Shown in pieces: positions 24,561-35,626 of a stretch of 60,145 bases of DNA. The stretch comes from Pleurotus ostreatus/Saccharomyces cerevisiae fusant. Taxonomy: Eukaryota; Opisthokonta. Both the position numbers and the translations under genes were made by a program. The notes beneath the pieces are model-generated. The model was not told the origin of the DNA and did no database searches. It was given only the letters and a program-made list of their open reading frames with translations. The stretch covers positions 1-60,145 of the forward strand of contig JAMQCK010000118.1 of assembly GCA_024196135.1 (NCBI GenBank). The letters run 5' to 3'. The stretch's first letter is position 1, and the number at the start of each line of letters is the position of its first letter.

Positions 24561-26477
24561 TCATCGGCGGTGCTTCTCCATCTCGATGAGCTCCATCTCC
24601 TCTATACCGACTTCAAGCATCCGGATAGTCCAACGATCGGACATGTTCTGCAGGATATTAGGGGCGAATAGGCATTGGAACGTGCTGCAGAACTCACAGT
24701 CTTGATGTACTTGATGACTGTATCCAGTGTCACCGTGTCAGAAACCTTTCCCTCTAGGTTCGGGTGAAAGACTATCCTCTCCACCGGGCGCGTGGCCGCA
24801 AAGTCAACTGCAGTCGTCCCGTTGAACATCTCCAGCAACTTGGCCAAGGCTTCGAAGTCATCGATGCACTGACCGAGCCAATATATACTTTTCTTTGGCG
24901 ACCGGCCTTCCCTTGTAGTGTCTGCTTTGGCGCTGCTTTCGATCATCTGGCGAGTTGCTCCAAGCCACAGCTTCGGATCGATATTGTAGCGCACGACCAC
25001 CAGGTTATGCAGTGCAGGAAGCAGAGGCAGCACATCCGGAAACAGATCCTCGACGCACAGCGTATACCGCCAGTCGCACAACTCGACGTTCTCTGTGAGG
25101 GCCGACTGCAGAAGTTTCTGCATGAACACTCGGGCAGAGGCTTTTTTGCAGGGTGGCAGTTGTAGGGAAAGCGTGTATGTCCTGTCTCTCAAGAATTGTA
25201 TATCGCCTGTGTACCATTGATAGTGCGTCGTGCAGAGGTCGAGTACGCGATAAGACCCATTAACGAATTGCGCCGGGAAATGTCGAATTTGCAGCGCGCG
25301 CAACGTTGGCGCCTTTGACTTGTCAAAGTGGGCGCGGAGTACAGCGAATAACGCTAGCATCCCGGCGAAGTGCTCTCCAGTCGATAATCGTAAGCTAACA
25401 CGCGTGACAGGAGGAAACCGAACGCCAGACATGATTGCAGTGCAGATGGCGGCTGACTCATGTAGGTCGCAGACTTCCAAGCAGGGAAGGTCGACCTGAT
25501 CCCAAGACTCGTTGTGCTGGCTGAAATCAATGCAGTTGTGAAGCATGAGCCACTCTAGCGCTGGCGAGCGTCGCAGCATGGATATCAGCGCGGAATAATG
25601 CAAGGGACGGCGGTTTGAGTGAGATATCCTGAGTTGCGTCAGGTTCCGCAAGTGATCCCAGTCCACGACGACATCATAGAGGGTGACCATAGATGCATCA
25701 GATAGCACGTTCTGAGCTGTCCACGATCCATGCGAACGAATGACCAGCGGGGGAGCGTTCTGCGCATGGTCAGCTACCAGTACCAATTTCCGCAGAGCTC
25801 TTCGTTTCCCAGCTCCGAAAAAGCCCAAAAACCTTTCGAGATCCCATGTCGCGGCCTCAACGATGAGGGCCTGAATACGATCAAAGTGAGGCTCCAGGAC
25901 TTCCACGGTCAATTGGATGATCTTTGTGGCCTTGGCAGTGTTTACACCTTGCAGGTCGACGACCACGGTCAGCGGGCAAACACCGGAGCGTTGGGCGTAC
26001 AAGCGCGAAGGCCAGATTTCGCGCTGTTCGCCCCCGATAAAGATATGCCTCCAAAGAACTGGGTTGGATACGGCAACGATACGCCAACGCCGGCAGACCA
26101 GCATTAAGTGGGACCAATCGCGGAATGCTGGAGTGTTCTGAGGATATTCGCGGACGACCCAATTGAAGATTTCGCAGAGGATGTCGTCGCCGAGACGCGA
26201 TATGGGCACGAAGAGGTTGCGATAGGCTGCTATGGCGCACAGCTGAGCACGGATAGCCTCGAGTTGACTGTCTAGGGCGTCCGCGACGGCACCGGGGTTT
26301 ATGGTGGGCTCCGCGGGTAATTCTGGCAGTAGCACAAATGGCTGGTGAAGCTCATTAGCGACTCCCCAGTTGACGTTACGAAATGTCCTGCAATTAAATC
26401 AGTCCATACGAAGATTGCGCAAACTAGTGAACCGGGCGTGATCATACTCACTCTTCTCTGAAAGGGATGGTCGGCAT
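24561..26477 (-). CDS. F-box-like protein, copy A
   Basis: Probable SCF-type adaptor of the agaricomycete F-box-like class. Three exons (26477-26452, 26387-24698, 24647-24561) encode 600 residues. After the tiny first exon (MPTIPFREE) comes QPFVLLPELPAEPT, a predicted coiled coil (LDSQLEAIRAQLCAIAAYRN), then the F-box-like core PISRLGDDILCEIFNWVV and LMLVCRRWRIVAVSNPVLW. The remaining 450 residues carry irregular leucine-rich units such as LRNLTQLRISHSNRRPLHYS and SPALEWLMLHNCIDF. The C-terminal exon restores the NMSDRWTIRMLEVGIEEMEL stretch, which has a counterpart in copy B (33204-35190, SDRWAPRVVKV); this supports the short last intron. The two copies share exon structure and the RRW motif, so they are paralogues about 7 kb apart with the beta-glucosidase and coiled-coil genes between. 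The substrate is unknown. Confidence 0.82.
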
Positions 26478-26819
26478 TTTGTCGTCGGAAACCTTTGAGC
26501 ACGCAATTGGTCGCCTGGGCCACAATCTCGCGTGAATGGAGGCGCACTGTCGAGTTGAATGGCCACCGAAAGTGAACGAGCGTGAAGGCAGAGAACAAGA
26601 ATGGCGTGCGAAACACGCGGCAGTCACGTATCATGTTAGCCCTGTGACACAGTCACTCGATACAGCACGACAAGGCGCAGTTCATTATGATTGCACTATC
26701 AGTGATTCAAGTAGAGACAGAATTAGGGATACACTTCGGATGCACGAGTCCGTACTGGTAAAATCAAGTCCTTCAAAAAAAAGCTAAAGAAAGCACCGCA
26801 TGAAAAGGCATGGTCGCGC
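26478..26819. other. Short intergenic region
   Basis: 342 bases between the start of F-box-like gene A and the stop of the beta-glucosidase gene, both on the minus strand. It holds the gene A promoter and the glucosidase 3' flank, including an A-rich run near 26770. Confidence 0.35.
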
Positions 26820-29650
26820 TCAGATCGACCCCGTCAAACGCACGTCCTTGATCGACGCGCCGACATCAACAGTGAATGTGCCCTGGGGACGGACCCAAGA
26901 CTGCTTTACGACGTCCCATATGCTATGCCAGACCCGTCAGTCAACGTCTCGATGTGTATGCTGGACACAATACATACCTCAAGTCCCTCGCACACAACTT
27001 CATCTCAACCTGCTTGCTCTCGCCCGCCTTCAGCACCACCTCCTCAAACCCACGCAGCACACGCGGCGGCTCGCCAGCGCCCTCCGGGAAGCCGAGGTAG
27101 AGCTGGGGGATTTCGGTGCCGTCGACGCTGCCCGAGTTTGCTACAGTGAAGGTGACGGTGGTGCTATCGCCTGAGGACGCAATGGCCAAGTCGGAGTACT
27201 TGAAGGTAGTGTAGGAGAGACCGAAGCCGAACTCGAAGCGAGGGGTTATGTTGTTGGCGTCCATGTAGCGGTAGTCGAGGAGGAGAGCTTCACTGTACTC
27301 AAGCTGTACGGCGTGTGAGTGGGATCATACGGAGCACAAATATGAAGCAAAGTATACCTCGGGGAAACCGGAAGCGCTATTGTACACAATTTCTGTGCCA
27401 TAGTCATCCTCGCTCTGTCAGAACAGTATAAGCACAACGCTGTCGATAGAGTTTGTGGCAACCTACGTCCGCGATACTGAACGGCAATCGCCCGCTCGGG
27501 TTGCGCGCACCGAACAGGACGTCCGCGAGGCCAGGCCCAGTTTGCTCGCCAGGCGCGCCCGCATAGATAATGCCGGTGATGTTCGGGTGCTCGCTCCATG
27601 AGAAGGAGACTGCGCCAACAGAGTGGACGATGGCGATGGTGTTGCTGCAGACAGAAGCAACGGTTTCGATCTGCAAGTAGTACAAAAACAGCGATCAGCA
27701 GTCCGCATCTCAAAGTCGCCTTGCACCTCTTCACTTACCATGCTGCCACCCTTGTACCACAGAGCGAGGTCATTCCGGTCACCCTGATTGCCCTCCACGA
27801 ACTGGTAGAAGCCCATTTCGCCGCTCATTGCATTTGCCATGACGAAGCACACATCCTGCCCCGCCGCAGCCTTCTTCGCGTCATCCAGATCGTTCGACAG
27901 CGACGTCGTGATGCTGGCCTTCGCCGTAGAGTTCAGCACTTCGGTGATGGCGTCGACGGGCGGCACCAAGTACTCCAGCGAGTTCGACCCCGAGCCCCAG
28001 CCGATGGACACGGTGCCCTCGTTGCACTGGTTCATGCCCGCGCTGGCGCCCGAGCCGCAGTCCTTTTTGGGTTCCTTGGCGTCGAGGCCGATGATCGCGA
28101 CCTTGGTGAGCTTGGACGCGTCGATGGGGAGAGCGTAGCTGCCTGAGGCCGTACGGTTGTTCTTGAGTAGGACTGCGCTGGCGCCAGCAATCTCGCGCAC
28201 CAGCGCCTTCGTCGCGTCCGTGCGCACGTTGACGTGCTCGTTGAGGTCACCGCTGCCGTCAGCATGCTGCACGTCGAAGTTCGGGGACGGGTAGTCGCTG
28301 TTCTGACCGAGGCGGTACCAGGGAGCAAGGACGTGGGAGACCATGCCGTTGAGGGTCTGCGGGCGAAAGGGGTGTCAGTGACATTCGATGAGGACGTGGC
28401 GAGTCGTACCTCTTCCGTGACCGAGCCATCGTTGACTGCAGACTTCAGGCCCGGGTTGTAGACACCACCGCCAATGAGAATCCAGTCACCCGGCTGCTCC
28501 ATGTCGAGACCGGCGTTCGCGTTGTCTGTGGCAGAGTCATGAGTGGCACCCCAATCACTGACCACGAAGCCTGGAAAATCCCCGTCAACATGCCGCCAAT
28601 CAGGGAGTTTCGAAAATATAACCTTTGAAGCCATCCTTTCGCAGGAGCCCGTTGGAACCAATAAGCTCGGCATTGTGGCACGATGAAGTTCCGTTGAAGC
28701 GGTTGTACGCGCACATGACCGAGGAAACATCGGCCTCAATAGCGCGTAGGAAGGGGTAATGGTACATCTCATGGATCGTGCGGTCGTCAATGTTCGACGT
28801 ATAGCCGTATCGCCAGTGCTCCTGGTTGTTCCCGAGGTAGTGCTTCGCACAGGCCATGACACCGACATCTTGAACGCCGACAATGGTCTCGTAGGCGGCC
28901 TCACCGCTGAGATACTGCGCGGGGGTTAGCGGGAGTGAACGGTTCTCGGAAATCACAAGCTTACTGGGTCAGGCCCGAAGCTATCGAGGGCGGGGGTTAT
29001 CAGTCGATGCCATGCGGCGAGAAGCAGTCGCCATACCTCTCCCAATTCCTTCCGCCCTTGGGATTACGGGACTGCGAGGTCTTCAGTATACAGTACCGCT
29101 TTCATCTCGCAGCACATACCAGGTCCATTGCAGGCCCGAGGTACATGCTATATCCAGTGGGTAAGTAGGTGGACGTATGGCGGGCTTTCGACGCACTTGA
29201 CACCCTTGCCGCGGAATTCCTGAGCGATGGCCTCCCCGCGGGCGCGCATGAGGCGCTTGGAGAAGGTGGAGGCGACGGCGATGCCGGGCGGGAAGCCGGT
29301 GACGCCGTCGGTGGCGCGGACGCCCGCGGGGCCGTCCTGCATGCAGAGGGCGGGGATGCCGAGGCGGTCGACGCCGGTGGTGTCGCCTACGCAACGGCCT
29401 GGGGAGAAGGGGTGAGTTTTGGGGGCGTGGGGGGAGGGGGAAGCGCACTGTTGAATTGTCCGACGCCGTGGAGGATACCGATCTTCTCAGAGGTGGTGAG
29501 GTTGGCGACGGTCGTGTTGGCGAGGGCGTACGCCTGCTCCCACGACACTGCGACGCGTCAGCCGTGTCTATGGACGAGGGGAGCGCACTCACGAGCAGAA
29601 AACGCGTACGCCTGTGCGGCGACGCATGAAAGGAAAAGTAGCGAGTGCAT
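26820..29650 (-). CDS. Secreted beta-glucosidase, glycoside hydrolase family 3
   Basis: Releases glucose from the non-reducing end of beta-glucosides such as cellobiose; part of wood or litter cellulose breakdown, acting outside the cell. Multi-exon gene from ATG 29650 to TGA at 26820, around 800 residues. The N-terminus is a signal peptide (MHSLLFLSCVAAQAYAFSA). The GH3 N-terminal domain shows GRCVGDTTGVDRLGIPALCM, QDGPAGVRATDGVTGFPPG, the GRNWESFGPDPYLSGEAAYE region, and VMACAKHYLGNNQEHWRYGY. The catalytic nucleophile Asp sits in GFVVSDWGATHD. The C-terminal domain has SAVLLKNNRTASGSYALP and SFSWSEHPNITGIIYAG, where the Glu is the likely acid/base. A fibronectin III-like domain (FEFGFGLSYTTFKYSDLAI onward) ends RLTGSI. 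Family and secretion are clear; exact exon borders were checked only at selected junctions. Confidence 0.92.
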
Positions 29651-30558
29651 CTTGAAAGGAAAGAAAACCAGACCAAGGGAGTGTATTTAAACGAAGGACA
29701 GCTGTGGTTCAGCAGACGGAGAGACCCAAACGAAGCCGTCTTCACGCGGAAAGGGGAGAAGAAGACGGTGAGAGGCAAGTCCGTCGAAGAACCTTTTTCC
29801 CACTCGCATGAGATACGCCAAGTCGGCGATGTCGGGTGATCATGCGCGCACGCGTTGCGAGGAGCCGCATCTTCTGAGCCAGGGCGGCTGGGGAAGGGAG
29901 ATGCGGACCAATGCTGAGCATAAACATGGCTTTTTTCCGTCGTTTGTCCACGATGTAGGAATAAACGAGGATGGGACCATGGCGGCGACAAGGCCGCGCT
30001 AGCCGCGGACGACTGAATTGGCGCGCATAACCAAAAGGGGATGCCTCTGTCACTCCGGCCCGATCTCCCCACGCACACCGCGACGAACATGATGAAGTTC
30101 AACTTTTGTTGCTGCTATCACTCACCTTTGTGCGCTCGATATCGCAATCCGATGTCCTGAATGAAGGTGAAAGCAAGGAGACCGGCGTTGTAATTGGCCA
30201 GCGTATGTAACTTCCGCTCCACGCCAATACATCTTGCCTGCCACGACCCTGGCCTGATCGGGCGACGCGTTTTCGGTGCTCTTCCTCGCTCTTCCGGCGC
30301 CCACCACGGCCCACGCACGGCGCACCTGACAGCGGATTGCACCGATAGCCGCACTGCGTCCCGCCCGACCCCGCGCCGCTTCCATATCCAGCAGACAACC
30401 GGCCACACACTTCACAGCCAGCCTCGTGCTGCGGGCAGCGCTTACCGCACGCCGCCCCGTGCCGATCCTCCTTTTTGACCTCCTGCCCTCATCTCCGCCC
30501 GGATCCCGGCGTTTGTCTCCTGATCTTTACCATCACCTCTTGCTCTCCTACTACCACC
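29651..30558. promoter_or_regulatory. Divergent intergenic region, beta-glucosidase / coiled-coil gene
   Basis: 908 bases between the two start codons, so it carries both promoters. A carbon-regulated glucosidase would be expected to have repressor sites here, but I found no convincing tandem CreA-type SYGGRG cluster by eye. The sequence next to the + strand gene is C/T-rich (tgctctcctactaccaccatg). Confidence 0.4.
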
Positions 30559-31409
30559 ATGCCTACCATGGCCGAGCCGCAAGCAAAGAGGCTGAAGCGA
30601 TGTCACGACGAGGTCGACGACTCGGCGTCGTCGTCGACGGCGAGCAGCGTGCCGCGCGCGACCTACGCCCCGCGGAAGAGCACCGTCTCGCCGAGAGATA
30701 CCAAGGCCACGCTCCTGCAGCACATCACCCATCGTCAGTCCTTTCCTCCTCGCTCGTCTTTCAGGGTCGCAGATCTGACTGGGAACGACAGTGGAAGAAG
30801 AGAAGACGGCTGCGCAGGCCAGGCTCGAACAAGAGAACCGCCTCCTGAAGAGCCTTCTCAACCAACGTGCGGCTTTCGCATGTCTGTCGCTATCGCTTTC
30901 TGATCACCGTTTCCTGCAGCCGAGAAGATACCTGCTGTGGAGGAGTACCTCGCACGATTTATGGCGGACAGGAACGCCACATCGTACCACGAGCTGTGGG
31001 AGGGTGCGTGCTTTTGACCGCGGTTAACGACCCGCTGCCTCACGCTTGTAATCAGATATGGAGAAGGTCCGCGCGCAAAATTCGTGTCTCTTGCGAGGTG
31101 CGTCGGCCTTCGCGGTGGCGTATCTCCAGTCTAATCAGATTGTGTTTAGAGTGCGAACGACTGCGCTATGATAACTGGCGTCTACAAAATCAAGCCCCGC
31201 CTCCGGTCTTCACTGCCCCATTACCGAATCCTGCGCTCATATACGCCCATCAAGTCATCCCTCACCACCAGCCCATGCCGCACCCGCAGTTGCCACATCA
31301 ACCCATACCTCACCAATCCATACCTCACCAATCCATACCTCACCAATCCATACCGCATCAACCCTTACCACACCAACCCATGCCGCACCAGTCCATGCAA
31401 TCCCTGTAG
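30559..31409 (+). CDS. Coiled-coil protein with C-terminal PHQ pentapeptide repeats
   Basis: I do not recognise the family. Five exons are read: the first ends at LLQHITH, then HLEEEKTAAQARLEQENRLL, then EKIPAVEEYLARFMADRNAT, then MEKVRAQNSCLLR, then the last exon from ECERLRYDNWRLQNQ. Introns are about 50-60 nt and phases match. The N-terminus (MPTMAEPQAKRLKR) has a possible nuclear localisation patch. The middle has two heptad-like helical blocks with leucines, suggesting dimerisation. The C-terminus is a proline-rich tail ending in eight PHQ[PS][ILM]-type units (bases 31278-31397) before MQSL. Leucine-zipper plus repeat tail might suit a transcription-associated or scaffold protein, but that is only inference. 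It is divergent from the beta-glucosidase gene. Confidence 0.72.
31278..31397 (+). repeat. Eight tandem 15 nt units encoding PHQ repeats
   Basis: Eight consecutive 15-base units inside the last exon of the coiled-coil gene encode PHPQL, PHQPI, PHQSI (three times), PHQPL, PHQPM and PHQSM. The three central units are nearly identical at DNA level (catacctcaccaatc), which points to recent expansion; the frame is kept. Confidence 0.9.
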
Positions 31410-32365
31410 AATCACTCTGTCCGCCTCGACCTCCCTGTCTCCGGTTCCGGCCAACACACGTCCAACCAGCGGCACCCCATTATTCCTCTCATGATCGTCC
31501 CTCCACCCCTCATGACCGTTTCTGCGTCTTCGCATCCCTCATGACCGTCTCCCCACACATACACATTTTTCTCACTGACATCCTCACCCTCATATAACGC
31601 TATACTAACATATTCATACATAATGCGAGCACCTACCCGCAGACTGTCTGTCCCATATTCACCGCTGGCTCCGTGACATGCATGCGTACGAGTATCTTAA
31701 TGTCCAATGTATCTTTTCTCGTCTAGACTCAACCTCAACTTGGTATTGTGTCCTATGCCCCAGTTGTCGTGCCCTGTGCTTCACTTGTCGTGCCCTCTGC
31801 CCCGTTGGCTGGGTTCCCTATTTCGTTCGCGGTGCGTCCTCCTTCGTGGCATGTTTACGCGGTGTATGGTTGTCGGCAGGTGCGTTCTTCGTTGGCAGTC
31901 TATTCACTTGCTTTGTCTGCCATATCGGGGCATGGAGAGCGACCGTCATCGACATGTCACCAGCAGGTAAGAGGGTTCTTCGATGCTCGGAGTGGATGCT
32001 GAATGACCCCCTTCGCAGGCCCATCGCTGTATGGGACCCACATCATCTGCGGGTCCAGCAGACAATTGCAGCATATGGGCGGACGAACTACCGCTGTATG
32101 GCTATGGACCGTCTATGGCTAAGGACTTCACCCGTCCAATGACTCCCTATCGACATCCTGTTCATCTTGCTCATCGATAGACAGATGGACGTAGGGTCGA
32201 GGGCTCCACGACCCGCGACTACATGACCAAGGCGACTCCTTGGCCCATCGACAAGGACGCGGTTACGGACACCTAATAACATCCGGGTCGCCCTCGTGCA
32301 GTCGTTGTCTGCTGCCTCACAGCCTTGGAGTTTGTCTGCCTTGCAGCCACTTACCCCACCCCACT

Positions 32366-32407
32366 CTTGACGGCTACGCGGGCATCCTTGACGGCTACAC
32401 GGACATC
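32366..32407 (+). repeat. Two tandem 21 nt units
   Basis: The unit cttgacggctacgcgggcat plus one base is repeated immediately with two substitutions (cttgacggctacacggacat). Confidence 0.75.
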
Positions 32408-32550
32408 CTCCATGGCCACGATGCGCGCTGGCGGGCTTCATGCTGACGGCCGGCGTACAGCCTGAGGCTGTCGCGTCGTGGCCGCTCACGTCCTTACTTG
32501 GTCATCCGTCGCGCGTGCCCAGCGCGGCGCGGCAACTTTCCGCTCCTATT

Positions 32551-32610
32551 GACACGCCCTCGCGCGCATTGACACGTCTTCGCGCGCACTGGCATGTTCT
32601 CGCGTCTATC
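32551..32610 (+). repeat. Three tandem 20 nt units
   Basis: Units of 20 bases begin at 32551 (gacacgccctcgcgcgcatt), 32571 (gacacgtcttcgcgcgcact) and 32591 (ggcatgttctcgcgtctatc). The first two differ at three positions; the third is more degenerate. Confidence 0.75.
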
Positions 32611-33203
32611 TGCCCGCCTTGAGCCCTCGCACCCGACGGCACGTCCTCATCGCGGCTCTTCACGTCCTTCGTTCGGGCAGCTGACTCCCTCGTGCGCGGG
32701 TTCCGCAAACTTCCACGTCAGGTGAAGGGACGAAAATGGCGACAAGAGAGCTTGGTTAGGAGATAGCGCGAAAGCCCTCGAATAATCTGTGCTCGACCGC
32801 GAAGGGCCTCTATACTAGCGCTAATCAAGTCTGCGTCAGGTATCGGCCTTCGCCGTAGCTAGGCGCCATCGCTTCGTCGCAATATGTGCAATGTACACGC
32901 GGTACCGCGCTCATCGCGAATTCCAGCTCGATGAAACGATTCCGGTGAGCATGAGTTAGGTTTGCTACTTGCACAAGGTGGCTGAAAATTGGCAGTGGCA
33001 GGAAGTAACGATGACACCGGGCCGATGTCCAAATCGGGTACAATAGGCAGCGTGCCTTTGGCCCTTTACCGGTCCGAACCGCCGTGCAGGTTAGCATGTA
33101 CAGGCTACAACTCCTGGCTTCATGAGCTGGTCGCAAAAATCACCATCCCTGCCAATGTTTCCCTACACAATCAAGTTGTGACCACAACGAGGAAGAATGC
33201 TAA

Positions 33204-35190
33204 TTACACCAGCTCGACCTCTATGAAAGTCGTCTCCTCTGTGTCCACTTTCACCACTCGGGGGGCCCAGCGGTCACTCAAGATCTGCCAGGTGGTGAGA
33301 GGAGTGTCGTGCGTTGGCGGGTTCACTCACTTTGAGGTGTTTCTGGTCTAGGAGCTCTGGATAAAGGACTAGTCTCTGCAAGGGCCGTCCGGCAAGCATC
33401 TGAGCGTCAACGAGGTCTTTCAGTTTTTTTGTAAATTCGACCTGCGATTCCTGATACGATTGTTGCATCCAATACATAGAGATCCCTTTTGGTGACTCTT
33501 TCTCCGAGATTACATTGCAGAGATCATGCAAGACCAACTGCTGCAATGCGGTGCGTGGAAGCAGACTTTGCGTGGGCGTGTGGCGCACAATCAGAATCTG
33601 CAGCGCAGGGAGTAGCCGTAACAAATTACGGGCGATATCTTGAGGCCACAGGTCCTGTGCTGAACCGCTCATCGACCAGTCGCACACCCGGACATCTTTT
33701 GTTGGTCCTGAGCACAGAACATGCTGCAAGAGCCACAGACCGTACTCCTCGGTGTTGTTTGGCATCCACATAGAGAGGTTGGTTATCTCGTCACCTGCGC
33801 TCGGCTTAGCATAGGGCTCGAATGAATCGAGTGCGACATCGGTGGACCACCTGTACTGATAGCAGCCTGGATTGGTGGCGCTCGATTCCAAGGTATCAAT
33901 CTGAAGGACTCGCAGCGTCGGCGCGCCACGCCGCGCAAAGTTCATTCGGAGTACCGCCAACGGCAGGGCAACCGTGACCGCATGCACATCCCAGTCGCTC
34001 TCGGTGACCGTTATATGCATGCGTGCCGAAGGAGGGTTCCGAGTGGCAGCCAAGATCGTGGCGCAAACGGAGCCTGAGGCGCGCAGGTCACAGACCCGTA
34101 AAACAGGAAGGTGGACTTGCGGGGATGAGCCGGCGGCGGCGATCTCGATGGGGCTATCTTTGATACAGTCGTGAAGTACGAGAGAGTACGAGCTCCTCTA
34201 GCGCCGGCGAGAGCCGCAGCATAGTCAAGGCCGTAGTGCAGCTCATCTTGTACGCGTGCGCCTCTTGCGAGATGGGTGGATCCAGTCGGACCCGTAGTCT
34301 CGTCAGGTTACGCAAGTCGGTCCAGTACACGAGGACGTTGGTGAGGATGACCTCCGCTGCGCAAGCGGTCAGGTTTTGTATGACGGATAACTCGTGGGCG
34401 AGTGCTGCAAATGGCGAGCGCGCTTCGCTGAATCCAAAGGATACTGTGACTATCAAGCTCTGCAGGTTACGGCGTCTCGTCTGGCCAAGGTGGCAGAGAA
34501 ACTGCAAAAGCTCCTCATGTGCCGCCGTGATGTCCAGCGCCCTCACGCGATCAAAGCGGGGTTTGAGAATAGACAATGTGGATTTGAGGAGGGTGGCGGG
34601 CGTCGTCACATAATCTGCATCGGGGTCGATGAAGTGATTGGCGCTGAGATCCATGTGCACCGTCAGCGGACGCATGCCGGACCGTTGCATGTGCAAAGGA
34701 GAAGGCTTGACACGACGCTTTCCGCCTACGACGACGGAGCTCCAGAGGACGGAACTAGAGACGCCAATGGCGCGCCAACGCCGGCAGACCAGCATGAGGC
34801 CCGCCCAGCTTCGACGGTGTTCTGTACCAACAGGGTGAGCCCACGCAACCCATTGGAAAATTTCGGATAGAAGGTCGTCATTGAGAGATGCGATGGGCAT
34901 GAAGTGGTTTCGCCAGGCTCTGATGGCGGCATATCGGGTGCTCAGCGCCTCGAGCTGCCGATCCAGCACCGCGGCTTTGGCCAAGGGGCTCGTGGATTCG
35001 GTAGGCAGTTCCGGAAGTAGAACGAGAGGCTGACTGAGGTCCTCGACAGTGCCCCAGTCTACACCGAGAAACGACCTGGCCAGAGAGTAAGTGGGAATAA
35101 ATCAGCAGAGTGAAATAGTGCGTTGGCTTACTCTCGTCTGTATTTGACCGACAACGATTGTTCTTCTACCCCTGAACCCTCCGAGAGCAT
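33204..35190 (-). pseudogene. F-box-like gene, copy B, frameshifted by a 10-base duplication
   Basis: Paralogue of the F-box-like gene at 24561-26477, with the same exon plan: a short first exon from ATG 35190 (MLSEGSGVEEQSLSVKYR), then DWGTVEDLSQPLVLLPELP, the F-box-like core PIASLNDDLLSEIFQWVAWA and LMLVCRRWRAIGVSSSVLW, leucine-rich units, and a short final exon (SDRWAPRVVKVDTEETTF) ending at 33204. In the middle, after SPALEELVL, the frame is lost: agtacgag occurs at 34175-34182 and again at 34185-34192 (a 10-base period), shifting the frame so that translation stops after SRTSRLYQR. The downstream frame (about 34053 to 33204) is otherwise intact and homologous to copy A. So the lesion is single and probably recent, or it is a sequence error. 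No GT-AG intron removes it in frame. Truncated protein would keep the F-box but lose half the leucine-rich part. Confidence 0.78.
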
Positions 35191-35626
35191 ATCGGTCTCC
35201 ATCTGAAGTCAGTGTGGTGTCGCTGATCGAAGTGTCGATGAACATGAGGCAGACGCACCCGGTCTTCGTGCTGCTGGACATATGTAAACAACCACCCATC
35301 CCGTCCTACAAGCGTGTGCCGTTGCAAGTTTTGATTTGGTAAGAAAGGTTAGAAGGATGGAGAGTGGGACTTCGGCAATTTGCCGGGCAGGAACCTAAGG
35401 AGGAGCGTCGTGGCCAAGAGATAGCCCCCACCATTCAGCTCGCGCCCATACCCCACGGTGCTACCGAGGTGGCCTCCAGCAGCGAGCGAAGCCGGAGAGC
35501 GAGGTCGTCAAAGTCCGGGAGTATATATCCCGCGTACTCAAGAGCTTCCTCCATCCCCTTCAAGGCTTGACAACGACTTTTCGCATGTTCGAATAATTTA
35601 CAAGTACAAAGGGTCCATACTTCACA
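35191..35626. other. Intergenic region
   Basis: 436 bases between the PX gene stop and the start of F-box-like gene B, both minus strand. It must contain the promoter of gene B. No other feature is recognised. Confidence 0.35.

Larger units (their letters stand above)
31410..33203. other. Gene-poor interval with short tandem duplications
   Basis: 1.8 kb downstream of the coiled-coil gene and of F-box-like gene B (convergent). It holds no gene that I can support. It does hold several unrelated tandem duplications with periods of 20-21 bases: near 31764-31805, at 32366-32407 and at 32551-32610. There is also a three-times repeated cctcatgaccgt-type motif around 31487-31560. Confidence 0.6.
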
